This document shows positions 15,629 through 24,066 of a DNA stretch of 52,915 nt, in pieces (position 1 is the stretch's first letter; each line of letters opens with the position of its first letter). Origin of the DNA: an uncultured Gemmatimonadales bacterium (GTDB taxonomy: Bacteria > Gemmatimonadota > Gemmatimonadetes > Longimicrobiales > Gaopeijiaceae). The translations under genes and the position numbers were made by a program. The notes below the pieces were generated by a model, which was not told the origin of the DNA, ran no database searches, and worked only from the letters and a program-made list of their open reading frames with translations. The stretch spans positions 1 through 52,915 of the forward strand of contig CALFPJ010000024.1 of the NCBI GenBank assembly GCA_937919655.1. Direction: 5' to 3'.

Positions 15629-16390
15629 TCAGCGCTTGCGTACTCCGTTGACCGTCTCAATCAGAATTAGGCCGTACCTGCCGAGCTCCCCGTATACGAG
15701 TCGGGATTCCATGCGTGTGACATAACGGATGGTGGAGATGAACTCAGGGTTGAGTTGCGCGACCTGAACCGGGTCCGCCTGCAGGCCGTCGATCATCATC
15801 ATCGCGCAACCGTCGTTGCCCTCCGAAGGGGACGACGAGCCGCGCGTGCTCACCACGCAGAGGCCCGAGGTGGGACCGTTGTTGTCGTAGACTCGAACGC
15901 CGGGGAAGCGGGCGCGCAGCATATCAGTAATGCGACCGTACTTCTCTCGGTAATCCACCATGAGGTCGCCGCCAATAAAATCGTATCGGGTACCAAAAGA
16001 TCGATACGCTTCTGTGCTGTTTGAGAGCACGGAGACCTCAATCCCCTCCAGCTGCAGCGGGGCCAAGTCCAGCGTGATGGCCAGGATCTCTTCAGGAACA
16101 AGTTCGAGGTATTGCTCCAACGTGAGATAGCCCAGGCCGTAGACACCCAGTTCGTGCGCGCCGACCGGAACGTCCTCGAACTGAAAGTATCCGAGCTCAT
16201 CAGTGCGGGTCAGCTTCCACAGGTCGTGCAGTGCGACGAGAACCCCCACGAGGGGTCGACCGTTTAAAGCATCGAGGACCTCTCCGCGCACGACCATCGA
16301 GTCAACGGAGGTGCTGTCCTGCGCGGTCAGCGGCACACCGAGTCCGAGCGCCAGGATGGCAGCAATAGCAAGCGGCACTCTACGGCCCAT
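15629..16390 (-). CDS. Secreted CarboxypepD_reg-like plus TonB plug-like protein, no barrel
   Basis: 253 aa with a signal peptide (AIAAILALGLGVPLTAQ). Residues 32-115 form a carboxypeptidase-regulatory-like beta sandwich (VVRGEVLDALNGRPLVGVLV and YFQFEDVPVGAHELGVYGLG). Residues 140-250 read as a TonB-receptor plug: RITDMLRARFPGVRV, a CAMMMIDGL strand, LNPEFISTIRYV, and the ending LGRYGLILIET. TonB receptors have a 400-600 residue barrel after this, and none follows here; the gene simply ends. It overlaps the next gene by one base. A periplasmic or surface partner or adaptor is plausible; function unknown. Confidence 0.82.
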   Translation of the reverse strand: MGRRVPLAIAAILALGLGVPLTAQDSTSVDSMVVRGEVLDALNGRPLVGVLVALHDLWKLTRTDELGYFQFEDVPVGAHELGVYGLGYLTLEQYLELVPEEILAITLDLAPLQLEGIEVSVLSNSTEAYRSFGTRYDFIGGDLMVDYREKYGRITDMLRARFPGVRVYDNNGPTSGLCVVSTRGSSSPSEGNDGCAMMMIDGLQADPVQVAQLNPEFISTIRYVTRMESRLVYGELGRYGLILIETVNGVRKR

Positions 16391-17742
16391 TAGTTGCCCT
16401 TGGTGTAGATCATGAAGACTCCGTTCCCGCCGCCCAAGCCAAATAATAGGCCTGCCTCGATCGGCTTGTAGACCACCATGCGATCAACGGCGTCAGGCGG
16501 CAGGTTGAGCGCCAGGTCAGTGCTGGCGCGAGCGTCGTTCAAGAAGACCATCATGGGGACACACCCACTGTTGAACATCATCCGCACCTGTCCCGTCGAA
16601 AAGCCGACGCACAGCGACCCGTCGTCCCTTCTCCGAACGATCACGTCAGGAATATGCTGCGAGCGCATAAGGTCAGCGGCATCTCGGGCAACCTGTCGGA
16701 CTTTCGTGATGGCGGCAGCGGTGATTTTGATACCTCCCATGGCTCGTTCAGAAATCGAAGTCGCGTCGACGATAACCGTAAGTGGGGCGATGTCGATGGC
16801 GCGCGTGTCGATCATCATTTCGAGCGAAAGGGTTTGGCCTGAAGGCACGGCTAGCGTGTCCATCTTTGTACCATAGGCGAGGTGGTCGCTAATGAGCATG
16901 TAGTCCCCCGGTGGGACATCCTTCATCTGGAAGCGCCCATTGTTGTCCGTCAGCGCACGGAATGACGTTCCCCGCAGCCATACGACGGCTTCGGTCACCG
17001 GAACTCCGGACGCGGCGTCCAGGAGGCGCCCAAACAGTTGCGTGGGCTCAAGTTCATACAAGAGAAAGCCGGCCTCCGAACTCTGGTTGTCAACGACGCT
17101 CACTTCCCAAAGCCGGCCTTGCCGGTCCATGAATCGGGTCGCGATCGAGATCGGCATCGTTGCCGGAGCATCGCAGGTGAGATACCACCCGTTCGAATTG
17201 GTCCGCAGGTGCAGTCTCTCCGGATTCGGTTCGCCCTCCACGTCCCACGACAGTGTCACTTGTGCACCCGGGAGGCCCATCCCAGATGAGCCGTCGTCGA
17301 CCCGCCCGGCGATGACGCCGGTGCCAGGTGAGCCCGGTTCCAGGAGACATTCTGATGAGACCAGCGTGAACGTCGACGGGGTGCCGAGGTCGACGCGAAG
17401 GCGGTCAGTCGGTGCCAGACGGATCGGGTGGGGCCCCACGGAAGCCCCCATCTCGCCCAAGCGCTCATGGAAGAAGAGCAGGGAGTAATCGCCCGCTGGA
17501 AATCCCTCTATGCGGTAACCGCCCGCTGGAAATCCCTCTATGCGGTAACCGCACGCTGAATCGGTCACCGCCCGATACGGACTGTCCCAGAGGAACACCG
17601 CCGCGTTTGCCAGAGGTGCGTCCATGATCGAGTCGTATACGGTCCCGTAGACGACCGCGCTTTGAGCCCGAATGCCACCCACTGCCCCCGCCATCAAGGC
17701 GAGGCCAACAAGGAGGGCCCGGCGGACTCTGGATGCCAACAT
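16390..17742 (-). CDS. Secreted triple CarboxypepD_reg-like protein with plug-like C-terminus
   Basis: 450 aa with a signal peptide (LLVGLALMAGAVGGIRAQS). Three carboxypeptidase-regulatory-like sandwiches can be seen at about 28-110 (VYGTVYDSIMDAPLANAAVF), 140-225 (IAGRVDDGSSGMGLPGAQV) and 235-310 (LFGRLLDAASGVPVTEAVV). The last 120 residues are plug-like: ADLMRSQHIPDVIVRR, the paired-Cys strands around CVGFSTGQVRMMFNSGC, VPMMVFLNDARA, and an ending GGGNGVFMIYTKGN. No barrel. It carries a 30-bp tandem repeat giving a duplicated YRIEGFPAG at residues 66-85. Co-transcribed with the 253-aa relative downstream. Confidence 0.82.
   Translation of the reverse strand: MLASRVRRALLVGLALMAGAVGGIRAQSAVVYGTVYDSIMDAPLANAAVFLWDSPYRAVTDSACGYRIEGFPAGGYRIEGFPAGDYSLLFFHERLGEMGASVGPHPIRLAPTDRLRVDLGTPSTFTLVSSECLLEPGSPGTGVIAGRVDDGSSGMGLPGAQVTLSWDVEGEPNPERLHLRTNSNGWYLTCDAPATMPISIATRFMDRQGRLWEVSVVDNQSSEAGFLLYELEPTQLFGRLLDAASGVPVTEAVVWLRGTSFRALTDNNGRFQMKDVPPGDYMLISDHLAYGTKMDTLAVPSGQTLSLEMMIDTRAIDIAPLTVIVDATSISERAMGGIKITAAAITKVRQVARDAADLMRSQHIPDVIVRRRDDGSLCVGFSTGQVRMMFNSGCVPMMVFLNDARASTDLALNLPPDAVDRMVVYKPIEAGLLFGLGGGNGVFMIYTKGN
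17491..17550. repeat. Perfect 30-bp tandem duplication inside a gene
   Basis: Bases 17491-17520 and 17521-17550 are identical (each begins GCCCGCTGGAAATCC). The unit is ten codons, so the 450-aa protein gains a second copy of GYRIEGFPAG without loss of frame. It lies in the turn before the last strand of the first sandwich domain. Confidence 0.95.
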
Positions 17743-17911
17743 GTGCGCTCACTTCAGGTGAGGCGGTCGCAGTGGTGCGGATGCGTCTCCTCCACCATAC
17801 GTCGTCTACGCCCATTTAGTACACTAGGCGTGTTGTCTTGCCCCTGTATCGGGCTTTGATTAGAAATTCGGCGCTGTGTTTCCCGACTGACATGAACGGA
17901 CACTCCGAGTT

Positions 17912-18142
17912 ATGACCTATATCATTGCAGAGCCGTGCATCGAGACCAAAGACGCGAGTTGTGTCGAGGTATGTCCGGTCGACTGTATTTACGAAGCCGA
18001 TGACCAGTACTACATCCACCCGGACGAGTGCATCGACTGCGGTGCGTGCGAGCCCGAGTGTCCGGTCCAGGCGATCTTCCCCGACACCGACGTCCCGCCC
18101 GAGTGGACGAGCTACATTGAAAAGAACAAGGTTCACTTCTAG
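17912..18142 (+). CDS. fdxA: Seven/eight-iron ferredoxin (FdxA-like)
   Basis: 76 aa, cytosolic electron carrier. The first cluster motif is [20 protein letters not shown] and the second is [17 protein letters not shown], together providing ligands for one [3Fe-4S] or [4Fe-4S] and one [4Fe-4S] cluster. The spacing in the first motif, with Cys-x7-Cys before the CPVDC, matches the seven-iron type common in aerobic bacteria. It is monocistronic with a strong terminator 24 bp after the stop. Long minus-strand frames over this gene are antisense shadows. Confidence 0.95.
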   Translation: MTYIIAEPCIETKDASCVEVCPVDCIYEADDQYYIHPDECIDCGACEPECPVQAIFPDTDVPPEWTSYIEKNKVHF

Positions 18143-18166
18143 TAGCCCTTTGCGGGGAAGTGCAAT

Positions 18167-18208
18167 AAAAGCGGCGGAGGGGCTCTGAGGCTCCTCCGCC
18201 GCTTTTTT
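18167..18208 (+). terminator. Strong intrinsic terminator of the ferredoxin gene
   Basis: Stem AAAAGCGGCGGAGG (18167-18180) pairs with CCTCCGCCGC plus TTTT (18193-18206), with a 12-base loop and a run of six T. The A-tract on the 5' side gives it terminator character on the minus strand as well, which suits the convergent small gene at 18255-18425. Confidence 0.93.
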
Positions 18209-18254
18209 GTCTCCGAGATTCGGAGTGCCCTCAACCAATAGGGGTATTGGAGAC

Positions 18255-18425
18255 CTAGAGGCCGAGCTCCCTCATGCGATCTATGGACAGCGTTGCCGGG
18301 GTGTTCTCTCCGGCGGGGACGAGCCGAGGACGTTCGTGCTCCTCCACTTGCTTCTGCTGACGCACGAGGAGGACAGTCGTCGTGACTGCCATGGCGCCGA
18401 GTATTCCGAACAGGACTTTCTTCAT
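18255..18425 (-). CDS. 56-aa membrane-anchored small protein
   Basis: Starts ATG 18425 with GAGGAG six bases upstream and ends TAG at 18255. The protein begins MKKVLFGILGAMAVTTTVLL, one N-terminal hydrophobic segment, followed by a charged QQKQVEEHERPR stretch and ending SIDRMRELGL. The SD, the KK-start and the hydrophobic anchor support a real gene, although it is too short for family assignment. It converges on the ferredoxin terminator. Function unknown. Confidence 0.68.
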   Translation of the reverse strand: MKKVLFGILGAMAVTTTVLLVRQQKQVEEHERPRLVPAGENTPATLSIDRMRELGL

Positions 18426-18613
18426 GACGCTCCTCTCTGGCGTGGTACTGGTTCACGAACGAGACTAGCAGGAACCGTGCCGGGGTTACTCACAAAGCTG
18501 CCCGCATGTATCTCGTGTACTGTCATGTATTTACGATGCTCTCACCCCCGCGTTACCGCGCCGACGATGGTCAGATTTCAGAGCCTTTCGAAAATTTCGC
18601 CTAGTAGGGGCCG

Positions 18614-19783
18614 ATGCCTAACCCAATGAATGACGAGGTTCTTGCTGCCGCGCGGGCCGGTGACGCGGTAGCGTTGGCTCAGGTGATGGTGGCTACACCC
18701 TCCGTGAATCCAGTGCTCGCCGAGGGTGGCGCTGGAGAATCGGAGATGGCTGACCTGACGGCGGGGTGGTTACGGCATTGGGGTTTCGAAACCGTGATCG
18801 TCACGGCGGCGCCAGGACGTCTCAACGTGGTGGGCTCCCTCGCGGGCGACGGCCCCACGCTGCTACTCAACGGCCATCTCGACACGGTCGGGGTGGATGG
18901 GATGTCGATCCCACCTTTCTCCGGTGAGATCGTGGACGGCCGCTTACTCGGGCGTGGCTCCTGCGACATGAAAGGCGGGGTTGCAGCGATCCTGGCGGCC
19001 GCATCCCGACTGGCCTCCACTGGCCGCCGCCCGAATTTGATCGTGGCCCTGACCGCAGACGAAGAGCACGCGAGCCTGGGCATGGCTCATTTGGTCGGGT
19101 CGGGCGTGAAGGCCGATCTCGCGATCGTTTGCGAACCCACCTCTCTCGCCGTAATGCCCGCCCACAAGGGATTCGTTTGGATTGCCGCCGACTTCCAGGG
19201 ACGGGCGGCGCACGGATCTCGCCCCGAAATTGGCATCGACGCGATTCGACACGCTGGCCTCTACTTGGCTGCCCTCGACAGCTACGCTTCGAGTCTTCGC
19301 GCTCGTCCGGCTCACCCGCTTCTGCAATACGGGTCGCTGCATGCTGGGACGATCACGGGAGGATCGGCGGAGTCCGTGTATCCGGAGTCTTGTTCGCTGC
19401 TGCTTGAGCGGCGCACGATGCCGGGGGAAGATCCCACGCAGATTGTGAGGGAGTTCCAGTCCGTCCTCGATGCTCTGCTTGAGCGGGAGCCTGCACTCTC
19501 CGCCACTCTGGAGATGACCCTGGAGCGCCCCGGCACGGACGTGCCAGAGTCGTCGCCTTTGGTCCGAGGCCTAGTGGAAGCTGCCGTTGTCCATGGGCTC
19601 CAGGGCAAGATCGAGGGTATGACGGCATGGGTCGATGCCGCGTTCCTGAACCAGGCCGGCATTCCCGCAGTCTGCTTTGGACCTGGAGACATTGCGCAGG
19701 CCCACACGAAAGACGAATGGATCGACGTGGGTGAGATTCGAGCGTGTGCGGACGTTCTTGAGACCTTCGCGCGCGCTTTGTGA
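18614..19783 (+). CDS. M20-family deacylase (ArgE/DapE-like)
   Basis: 389 aa zinc-dependent amidohydrolase. The metal ligands are H in LLNGHLDTVGVDG (about 91), D in GRGSCDMKGGVAAI (about 124) and E in LTADEEHASLG (about 156, with the catalytic Glu just before), then CEPTS (about 180) and a late His in IAQAHTKDEW. A dimerisation insert covers about 190-300 (AAHGSRPEIGIDAIRHAG). Family substrates are N-acetylornithine, N-succinyl-diaminopimelate or other N-acyl amino acids, and I cannot choose. No signal peptide, so cytosolic. ATG 18614 or 18626 are both possible starts. Followed by a convergent terminator. Confidence 0.92.
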   Translation: MPNPMNDEVLAAARAGDAVALAQVMVATPSVNPVLAEGGAGESEMADLTAGWLRHWGFETVIVTAAPGRLNVVGSLAGDGPTLLLNGHLDTVGVDGMSIPPFSGEIVDGRLLGRGSCDMKGGVAAILAAASRLASTGRRPNLIVALTADEEHASLGMAHLVGSGVKADLAIVCEPTSLAVMPAHKGFVWIAADFQGRAAHGSRPEIGIDAIRHAGLYLAALDSYASSLRARPAHPLLQYGSLHAGTITGGSAESVYPESCSLLLERRTMPGEDPTQIVREFQSVLDALLEREPALSATLEMTLERPGTDVPESSPLVRGLVEAAVVHGLQGKIEGMTAWVDAAFLNQAGIPAVCFGPGDIAQAHTKDEWIDVGEIRACADVLETFARAL

Positions 19784-19792
19784 GCAAGAAGA

Positions 19793-19822
19793 AGCGCCGG
19801 GCCACTTGAGTGACCCGGCGCT
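19793..19822. terminator. Bidirectional terminator hairpin
   Basis: AGCGCCGGG (19793-19801) pairs with CCCGGCGCT (19814-19822) and an inner CACT/AGTG stem extends it, giving a near-perfect 13-bp hairpin between the convergent genes at 18614-19783 and 19852-20262. No long T-run. Confidence 0.8.
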
Positions 19823-19851
19823 GTCCCACGACGCTGTGGTGACTTCGCGCG

Positions 19852-20262
19852 CTACCGTTTACTTGCGATCAGAATGACGCCGCCCTCATGACCGGTCCCG
19901 TAGCGTGTCGTCGCGTCTGAGGCGCTCAGGAAACGAATGTCGCTTATGTCTGCGACCGGCAGACCCTTTAGCGCTTCGAGGCCGCCCTGGCGCTCAGAGC
20001 CGTCGATGAAAACGTTCGCGAAAATCGTACCGCGTGACTGCAGCCAACGAGGCCGGAGCCGCTGGATCGCCTGGTACGCATCGAGCTGCACGACCGTCTC
20101 CAGTCCTGCGGCGTTGATCCGATTGGGTCCGCCCGTTCCACTTACGCCCGTTCCGCCACCGTCGCCACCGCCACCGCCACCGCCACCGCTCGCACAGCCG
20201 GCCAGGCCGATGGCCAGGGCAAACGAAGCGACCATCAGCCGCCTTGGCAATTTGAGTCGCAT
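19852..20262 (-). CDS. Small lipoprotein with TonB plug-like domain
   Basis: 136 aa from ATG 20262, chosen because AAGGAG lies 8 nt upstream and a lipoprotein signal follows at once (ASFALAIGLAGC, lipid Cys at residue 24). A poly-Gly linker encoded by a GGT/GGC repeat (20159-20191) leads to a domain of about 85 residues: ETVVQLDAYQAIQRLRPRWL, VFIDGSERQGGLEALKGLPV, ISDIRFLSASDATTRYGTG, ending HEGGVILIASKR. This follows a plug-domain pattern without any barrel, like the two larger proteins at 15.6-17.7 kb. Divergent from the amidohydrolase gene. Function unknown. Confidence 0.8.
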   Translation of the reverse strand: MRLKLPRRLMVASFALAIGLAGCASGGGGGGGGDGGGTGVSGTGGPNRINAAGLETVVQLDAYQAIQRLRPRWLQSRGTIFANVFIDGSERQGGLEALKGLPVADISDIRFLSASDATTRYGTGHEGGVILIASKR

Positions 20263-20351
20263 CTCCTGGCTCCTTCTTAGTCGGGTGAATATCCTGCGTT
20301 CAACATAATGACGAGCGTCGCTCGCTTTCGCCACCTGGTTTGGAGGATGAC

Positions 20352-21953
20352 GTGGCCGATCTGGTACTTCGTGATGGTGTGATATGGACCGGTGTGGCGG
20401 GTGCCGGCGTCGCACAGGCAGTCGCTGTGAGCGCGGGGCGGATCGCTGCCGTGGGCTCGAATGCCGATATCGATGCTCTGGTGGGGAGTGCGACCGAGCT
20501 GATCTCCCTCAACGGCCGCGTTGTCACCCCAGGCTTTATTGATGCCCATACCCACTTCATTGCGGGTGGCTTCCAGCTTTCCAGCGTCGATCTGCGTGAT
20601 GCGAACTCTCCCGAAGAGTTCGCGCGTCGCATTGCGGCGTTCGCGCAGACGGTGGCCCCCGGCACGTGGATCACGGGTGGTGACTGGGATCATGAGATGT
20701 GGGGAGGGGAGCTTCCTACCCGTGAGTGGATCGACTCCGTAACAGCTGAGAATCCCGTGTTTGTCCAGCGCCTCGACGGCCACATGGCGCTCGGAAATTC
20801 GCTAGCGCTCGCCGCCGCCGGCGTGACCGCTGCGACGATGGACCCACCCGGTGGGGCGGTCGCACGCACCGAAGCTGGTGAGCCAGCTGGCGTCCTCAAG
20901 GATGAGGCGATGAACCTCGTTTACGCGGTCATTCCGGCCTCCTCCGAAGATGAATTGGATCGAGCTCTGGCTGCCGCCGCTGCACACGCACTGTCTCTCG
21001 GCGTGACCCAGATTCACGACATGGCGTATTCGTGGACGAACCTCGAGACGTACCAGCGAGCCCACGCCGCCGACCGACTCCCGTTGCGGATCTACTCCGT
21101 TGTCCCGATGGTGACATGGCAGCGCATGCGCGATTACGTGAAGGAGCACGGTCGGGGCGACGATCGTCTTTGGTGGGGTGGCCTCAAAGCCTTCGTAGAT
21201 GGATCGCTCGGGTCGACTACGGCTTGGTTCCACACCCCATATGACGACGAGCCTGAGACCGCCGGTCTGATGACGACGGATACGACCGAGCTTCGAAGCT
21301 GGATCGAAGCGGGGGATGCCGCGGGGCTGCATGTCATTGTGCATGCGATTGGGGACAGAGCGAACGACTGGCTGCTCGACGTCTTTGACGGTGCCGCGCG
21401 GGCCAATGGGGATCGCGATCGGCGCTTCAGAATCGAGCACGCTCAGCACCTGAGCGTTGGCGCGATCGACCGGTTCGCCAGACAGGGGGTCATTGCGTCC
21501 ATGCAACCGTTTCACGCGGCCGACGATGGCCGGTGGGCGGAGAAACGAATCGGCGCGGAACGCATCAAGACGACCTATGCGTTTCGTTCCTTACTCGACG
21601 CGGGTGCGACACTTGCGTTCGGCTCGGACTGGACGGTCGCCCCCCTTGACCCTATGCGTGGAATCGATGCCGCCGTTACGCGTCGGACCCTCGACGGCGC
21701 GAACCCAGATGGTTGGATGCCCCAGGAGCGCATCTCCCTGGAAGAGACGCTTACCGCCTACACGTCGGGCGCAGCGCGAGCCGGCTTCATGGACGACCGC
21801 GTGGGAACGGTAGAGGTTGGAAAGCTGGCGGATCTTGTGGTTCTTTCTGGAAACGTGTTCGATATGGACGTGGAGGAGCTGGGGAGTGCACACGTAGATG
21901 TGACGCTGGTGGAAGGTGAGGTTGTCTATAGGCGCCCGGTGGGCGGGGAGTAG
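20352..21953 (+). CDS. YtcJ-like amidohydrolase
   Basis: 533 aa metal-dependent hydrolase of the amidohydrolase superfamily (amidohydrolase_3). Features are the N-terminal composite domain (LVLRDGVIWTGVAGAG), the metal motif TPGFIDAHTHFIAGG (about 60-74), VHAIGDRANDWLLD (His about 338), RIEHAQHL (about 363), and the late Asp in LAFGSDWTVAPLDP (about 425). It ends with the typical VGKLADLVVLSGNVFDMD. GTG 20352 is preferred to TTG 20340 because GGAGG lies 5 nt upstream of it. No signal peptide, so cytosolic. Actual substrate unknown; relatives act on amides and formamides. Followed 7 bp later by a LiaF-like gene. Confidence 0.9.
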   Translation: MADLVLRDGVIWTGVAGAGVAQAVAVSAGRIAAVGSNADIDALVGSATELISLNGRVVTPGFIDAHTHFIAGGFQLSSVDLRDANSPEEFARRIAAFAQTVAPGTWITGGDWDHEMWGGELPTREWIDSVTAENPVFVQRLDGHMALGNSLALAAAGVTAATMDPPGGAVARTEAGEPAGVLKDEAMNLVYAVIPASSEDELDRALAAAAAHALSLGVTQIHDMAYSWTNLETYQRAHAADRLPLRIYSVVPMVTWQRMRDYVKEHGRGDDRLWWGGLKAFVDGSLGSTTAWFHTPYDDEPETAGLMTTDTTELRSWIEAGDAAGLHVIVHAIGDRANDWLLDVFDGAARANGDRDRRFRIEHAQHLSVGAIDRFARQGVIASMQPFHAADDGRWAEKRIGAERIKTTYAFRSLLDAGATLAFGSDWTVAPLDPMRGIDAAVTRRTLDGANPDGWMPQERISLEETLTAYTSGAARAGFMDDRVGTVEVGKLADLVVLSGNVFDMDVEELGSAHVDVTLVEGEVVYRRPVGGE

Positions 21954-21960
21954 GGATCGG

Positions 21961-22647
21961 ATGTCGGAGGCACGGGACGGGGCGCCGGGCGGAATCACAC
22001 GCCAAGTCACCATTGATGCGCTCTGCGAACACTTCGCCAACGACATCATGAGCGTGGAAGAATTCGAGCGTCGTATTGACGCCGCCCACGCGGCCCAAAG
22101 CGCCGACGAGCTGAAGGACCTGTTAAGGGACCTGCCGGGCGGCGACGTGCCGACTGTGTTTCAGCCCGGGTCGGTGCCGGCTCCAGAGTCCCACTTCACC
22201 GTCACTTCCGCGGCGAACGTGAAAGAGAAGAAATTCGTCGTCGTGGTCTTGGGCGGCAGTTCGCGCCGAGGCCGGTGGAGTCCAGCCAGGAACAACTACG
22301 CGATCTCGGTGATGGGCGGCGCGGAACTGGACTTTAGCGAAGCGGTGATGGGTCCGGGTGTGACGGACCTCAAGATCTTCACGCTGTTTGGCGGCGTAGA
22401 GGTTGTGGCGCCACCGGGCCTCAATGTCGAGAGCCACGGGATCGCTCTGATGGGCGGGTTCGATCACTCCGGGGACAACGTGTTTACACCCGACCCTCAT
22501 GCTCCTACCCTGCGGATCACCGGTTTGGCATGCATGGGCGGGGTCACAGTGACCGTACGACATCCAGGCGAGACTGCCGGGGATGCGCGCCGCCGCAGGA
22601 AGTTGGAGAGGCAGGATCAACGGCGAATCACTCGGGGCGAAGACTAG
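21961..22647 (+). CDS. DUF1707 / LiaF-like (DUF2154) cell-envelope protein
   Basis: 228 aa from ATG 21961. The first 60 residues are a DUF1707/SHOCT-like helical pair (QVTIDALCEHFANDIMSVEE and FERRIDAAHAAQSADELKDL). After a linker comes a beta-helical LiaF-type C-terminal domain: VVVVLGGSSRRGRW, ISVMGGAELDFSEA, IFTLFGGVEVVAPPG, GIALMGGFDHSG and ACMGGVTVTV, repeating strands marked by GG turns. Such domains occur in cell-wall stress regulators. No TM segment is obvious here, unlike true LiaF, so it may be cytosolic or peripheral. Confidence 0.85.
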   Translation: MSEARDGAPGGITRQVTIDALCEHFANDIMSVEEFERRIDAAHAAQSADELKDLLRDLPGGDVPTVFQPGSVPAPESHFTVTSAANVKEKKFVVVVLGGSSRRGRWSPARNNYAISVMGGAELDFSEAVMGPGVTDLKIFTLFGGVEVVAPPGLNVESHGIALMGGFDHSGDNVFTPDPHAPTLRITGLACMGGVTVTVRHPGETAGDARRRRKLERQDQRRITRGED

Positions 22648-22747
22648 AAGGCGCGCCCACTCGGGAACCCAGCGGGGCCGATGACGCCTTTCGCACCTCC
22701 TAGCCGACGACCCAGTTGGGTCTCCGTATGCTTCAGAGGAGCGACCC

Positions 22748-23032
22748 GTGCCGAAGGCGATGCTGAAGAATGCGGTCCGCGCGGAAAGTGACGACACGAT
22801 TGTGTTGGAGGGAAATCACTACTTCCCCACGTCGCCTCTGAACTCCGAAGGTTTCAAGGCCTCAAGTCAAAGCACGCACTGCTTCTGGAGGGGTGAGGCA
22901 TCTTACGATGATGTCGCGGTGGAAGGGGAGGTGAACCCGGGCGCGGCATGGTATTATCCAGATCCGAAAGAACGCGCGGCCCGTATCAAGGACCATGTCT
23001 CCTTTTGGACGGGAGTGCACGTCGAGAGTTGA
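22748..23032 (+). CDS. DUF427 domain protein
   Basis: 94 aa from GTG 22748, with GAGGAGCG about 8 nt upstream. It contains family motifs: EGNHYFPTSPLNSEGF, then STHCFWRGEASYDDV and NPGAAWYYPDPKERAARIKD, ending HVSFWTGVHVE. This matches the compact DUF427 fold found widely in bacteria, with conserved Tyr/Cys/Trp residues lining a pocket. Biochemical role unknown. Followed by the arginase gene 22 bp downstream and perhaps co-transcribed. Confidence 0.92.
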   Translation: MPKAMLKNAVRAESDDTIVLEGNHYFPTSPLNSEGFKASSQSTHCFWRGEASYDDVAVEGEVNPGAAWYYPDPKERAARIKDHVSFWTGVHVES

Positions 23033-23053
23033 CCAACTTAGAAGGCGACGAGA

Positions 23054-23977
23054 ATGAGTGAAGTGGTGCCGCGGGATATCGCGCTAATCTCAGTTTCCAT
23101 CGATCTCGGGGCGGGTCGCAGGGGCGTCGACATGGGCCCATCGGCACTCCGAATCGCGGGAATTACCGAGACCATCGAGTCCATTGGGCATCGGGTTCAT
23201 GAGATCGGGACGGTGACGGCCGGGGGCTTTGAAACGACCGACACCGGCGAAAGCTCACTGCGATTCTTGGCCGAAATCTTGGCCGTGGTGACGCAGACCG
23301 CGGACATGGTGAAACAAAGCCTCGCCAACGGGTGCCTTCCCCTCATTTTGGGGGGCGACCATTCGCTTTCGATCGGGTCGGTCGCTGCCGTTGCGGACCA
23401 TTTCCGATCTCGGAATGACTCGCTGGGTTTGATTTGGGTCGATGCCCACGCGGACATGAACCGACCGCACACGACCCCGAGCGGCAACATCCATGGCATG
23501 AGCCTCGCCGTTCTTTTGGGTCAAGGGGACGAGCGGCTGATGGGGATCGGAGGCAGTCAGCCCAGCGTCCGCGCAGAGAATGTCAGCGTGCTCGGCGCAC
23601 GGAGCCTAGACCAGGGTGAAAAGGAACTGATTGCCGAGCTTGGCGTGCGGGTCTTCACCATGAGCGAGATCGACGACCGTGGTGTCGGCGTTTGTATGGA
23701 GGAGGCGCTTGAGCGCGCCAACGCAGGCACCGCCGGTTTTCATCTGTCCTTCGACCTCGATGTACTGGATCCGAGACTCGCCCCTGGAGTCGGGACCCCG
23801 ATTCAGGGGGGACTGACGTACCGCGAGGGACATCTCGTCTGTGAAAAGGCCGCCCGATCGGGCCGGCTCGTGAGCCTGGAGATCGTTGAACTGAATCCGG
23901 TGCTAGACGACCGGAACCATACCGCCGTATTGGCTGTGGGCCTCGCGGCTTCTGCTCTGGGGCAGGCGATTCTATAG
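23054..23977 (+). CDS. rocF: Arginase
   Basis: 307 aa, Mn-dependent hydrolysis of arginine to ornithine and urea. The three ureohydrolase signatures are intact: LILGGDHSLSIGS (His about 101), WVDAHADMNRPHTTPSGNIHGM (Asp/His cluster about 128-145) and LSFDLDVLDPRLAPGVGTP (about 233-250). The N-terminal GAGRRGVDMGPSALR and the C-terminal EIVELNPVLDD are arginase-type rather than agmatinase-type. Cytosolic. Context (DUF427, DoxX) gives no pathway, but the amino-acid scavenging genes further on fit catabolic use. Confidence 0.95.
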   Translation: MSEVVPRDIALISVSIDLGAGRRGVDMGPSALRIAGITETIESIGHRVHEIGTVTAGGFETTDTGESSLRFLAEILAVVTQTADMVKQSLANGCLPLILGGDHSLSIGSVAAVADHFRSRNDSLGLIWVDAHADMNRPHTTPSGNIHGMSLAVLLGQGDERLMGIGGSQPSVRAENVSVLGARSLDQGEKELIAELGVRVFTMSEIDDRGVGVCMEEALERANAGTAGFHLSFDLDVLDPRLAPGVGTPIQGGLTYREGHLVCEKAARSGRLVSLEIVELNPVLDDRNHTAVLAVGLAASALGQAIL

Positions 23978-24030
23978 CCCGCGGCACACGCCAGGCTACA
24001 TCTCAACACCGTGCCACTGCCGACTGTCTC

Positions 24031-24036
24031 TATAAT
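24031..24036 (+). promoter_or_regulatory. Candidate -10 box for the DoxX gene
   Basis: A consensus TATAAT lies 30 bp before the ATG at 24067, in a 90-bp gap after the arginase stop. The -35 region at the expected distance is poor, so this is a weak call. Confidence 0.35.
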
Positions 24037-24066
24037 CGTTGACGGATCATTTATCTAGGATGCTTC

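Noticed and set aside
17816..18238. Long minus-strand frame across the ferredoxin gene
   Set aside because: Pure antisense shadow of the ferredoxin; no SD or domain.
18139..18456. 105-codon minus-strand frame near the ferredoxin terminator
   Set aside because: Out of frame with the better-supported 56-aa gene with SD at 18255-18425, and Arg/Ser-rich.
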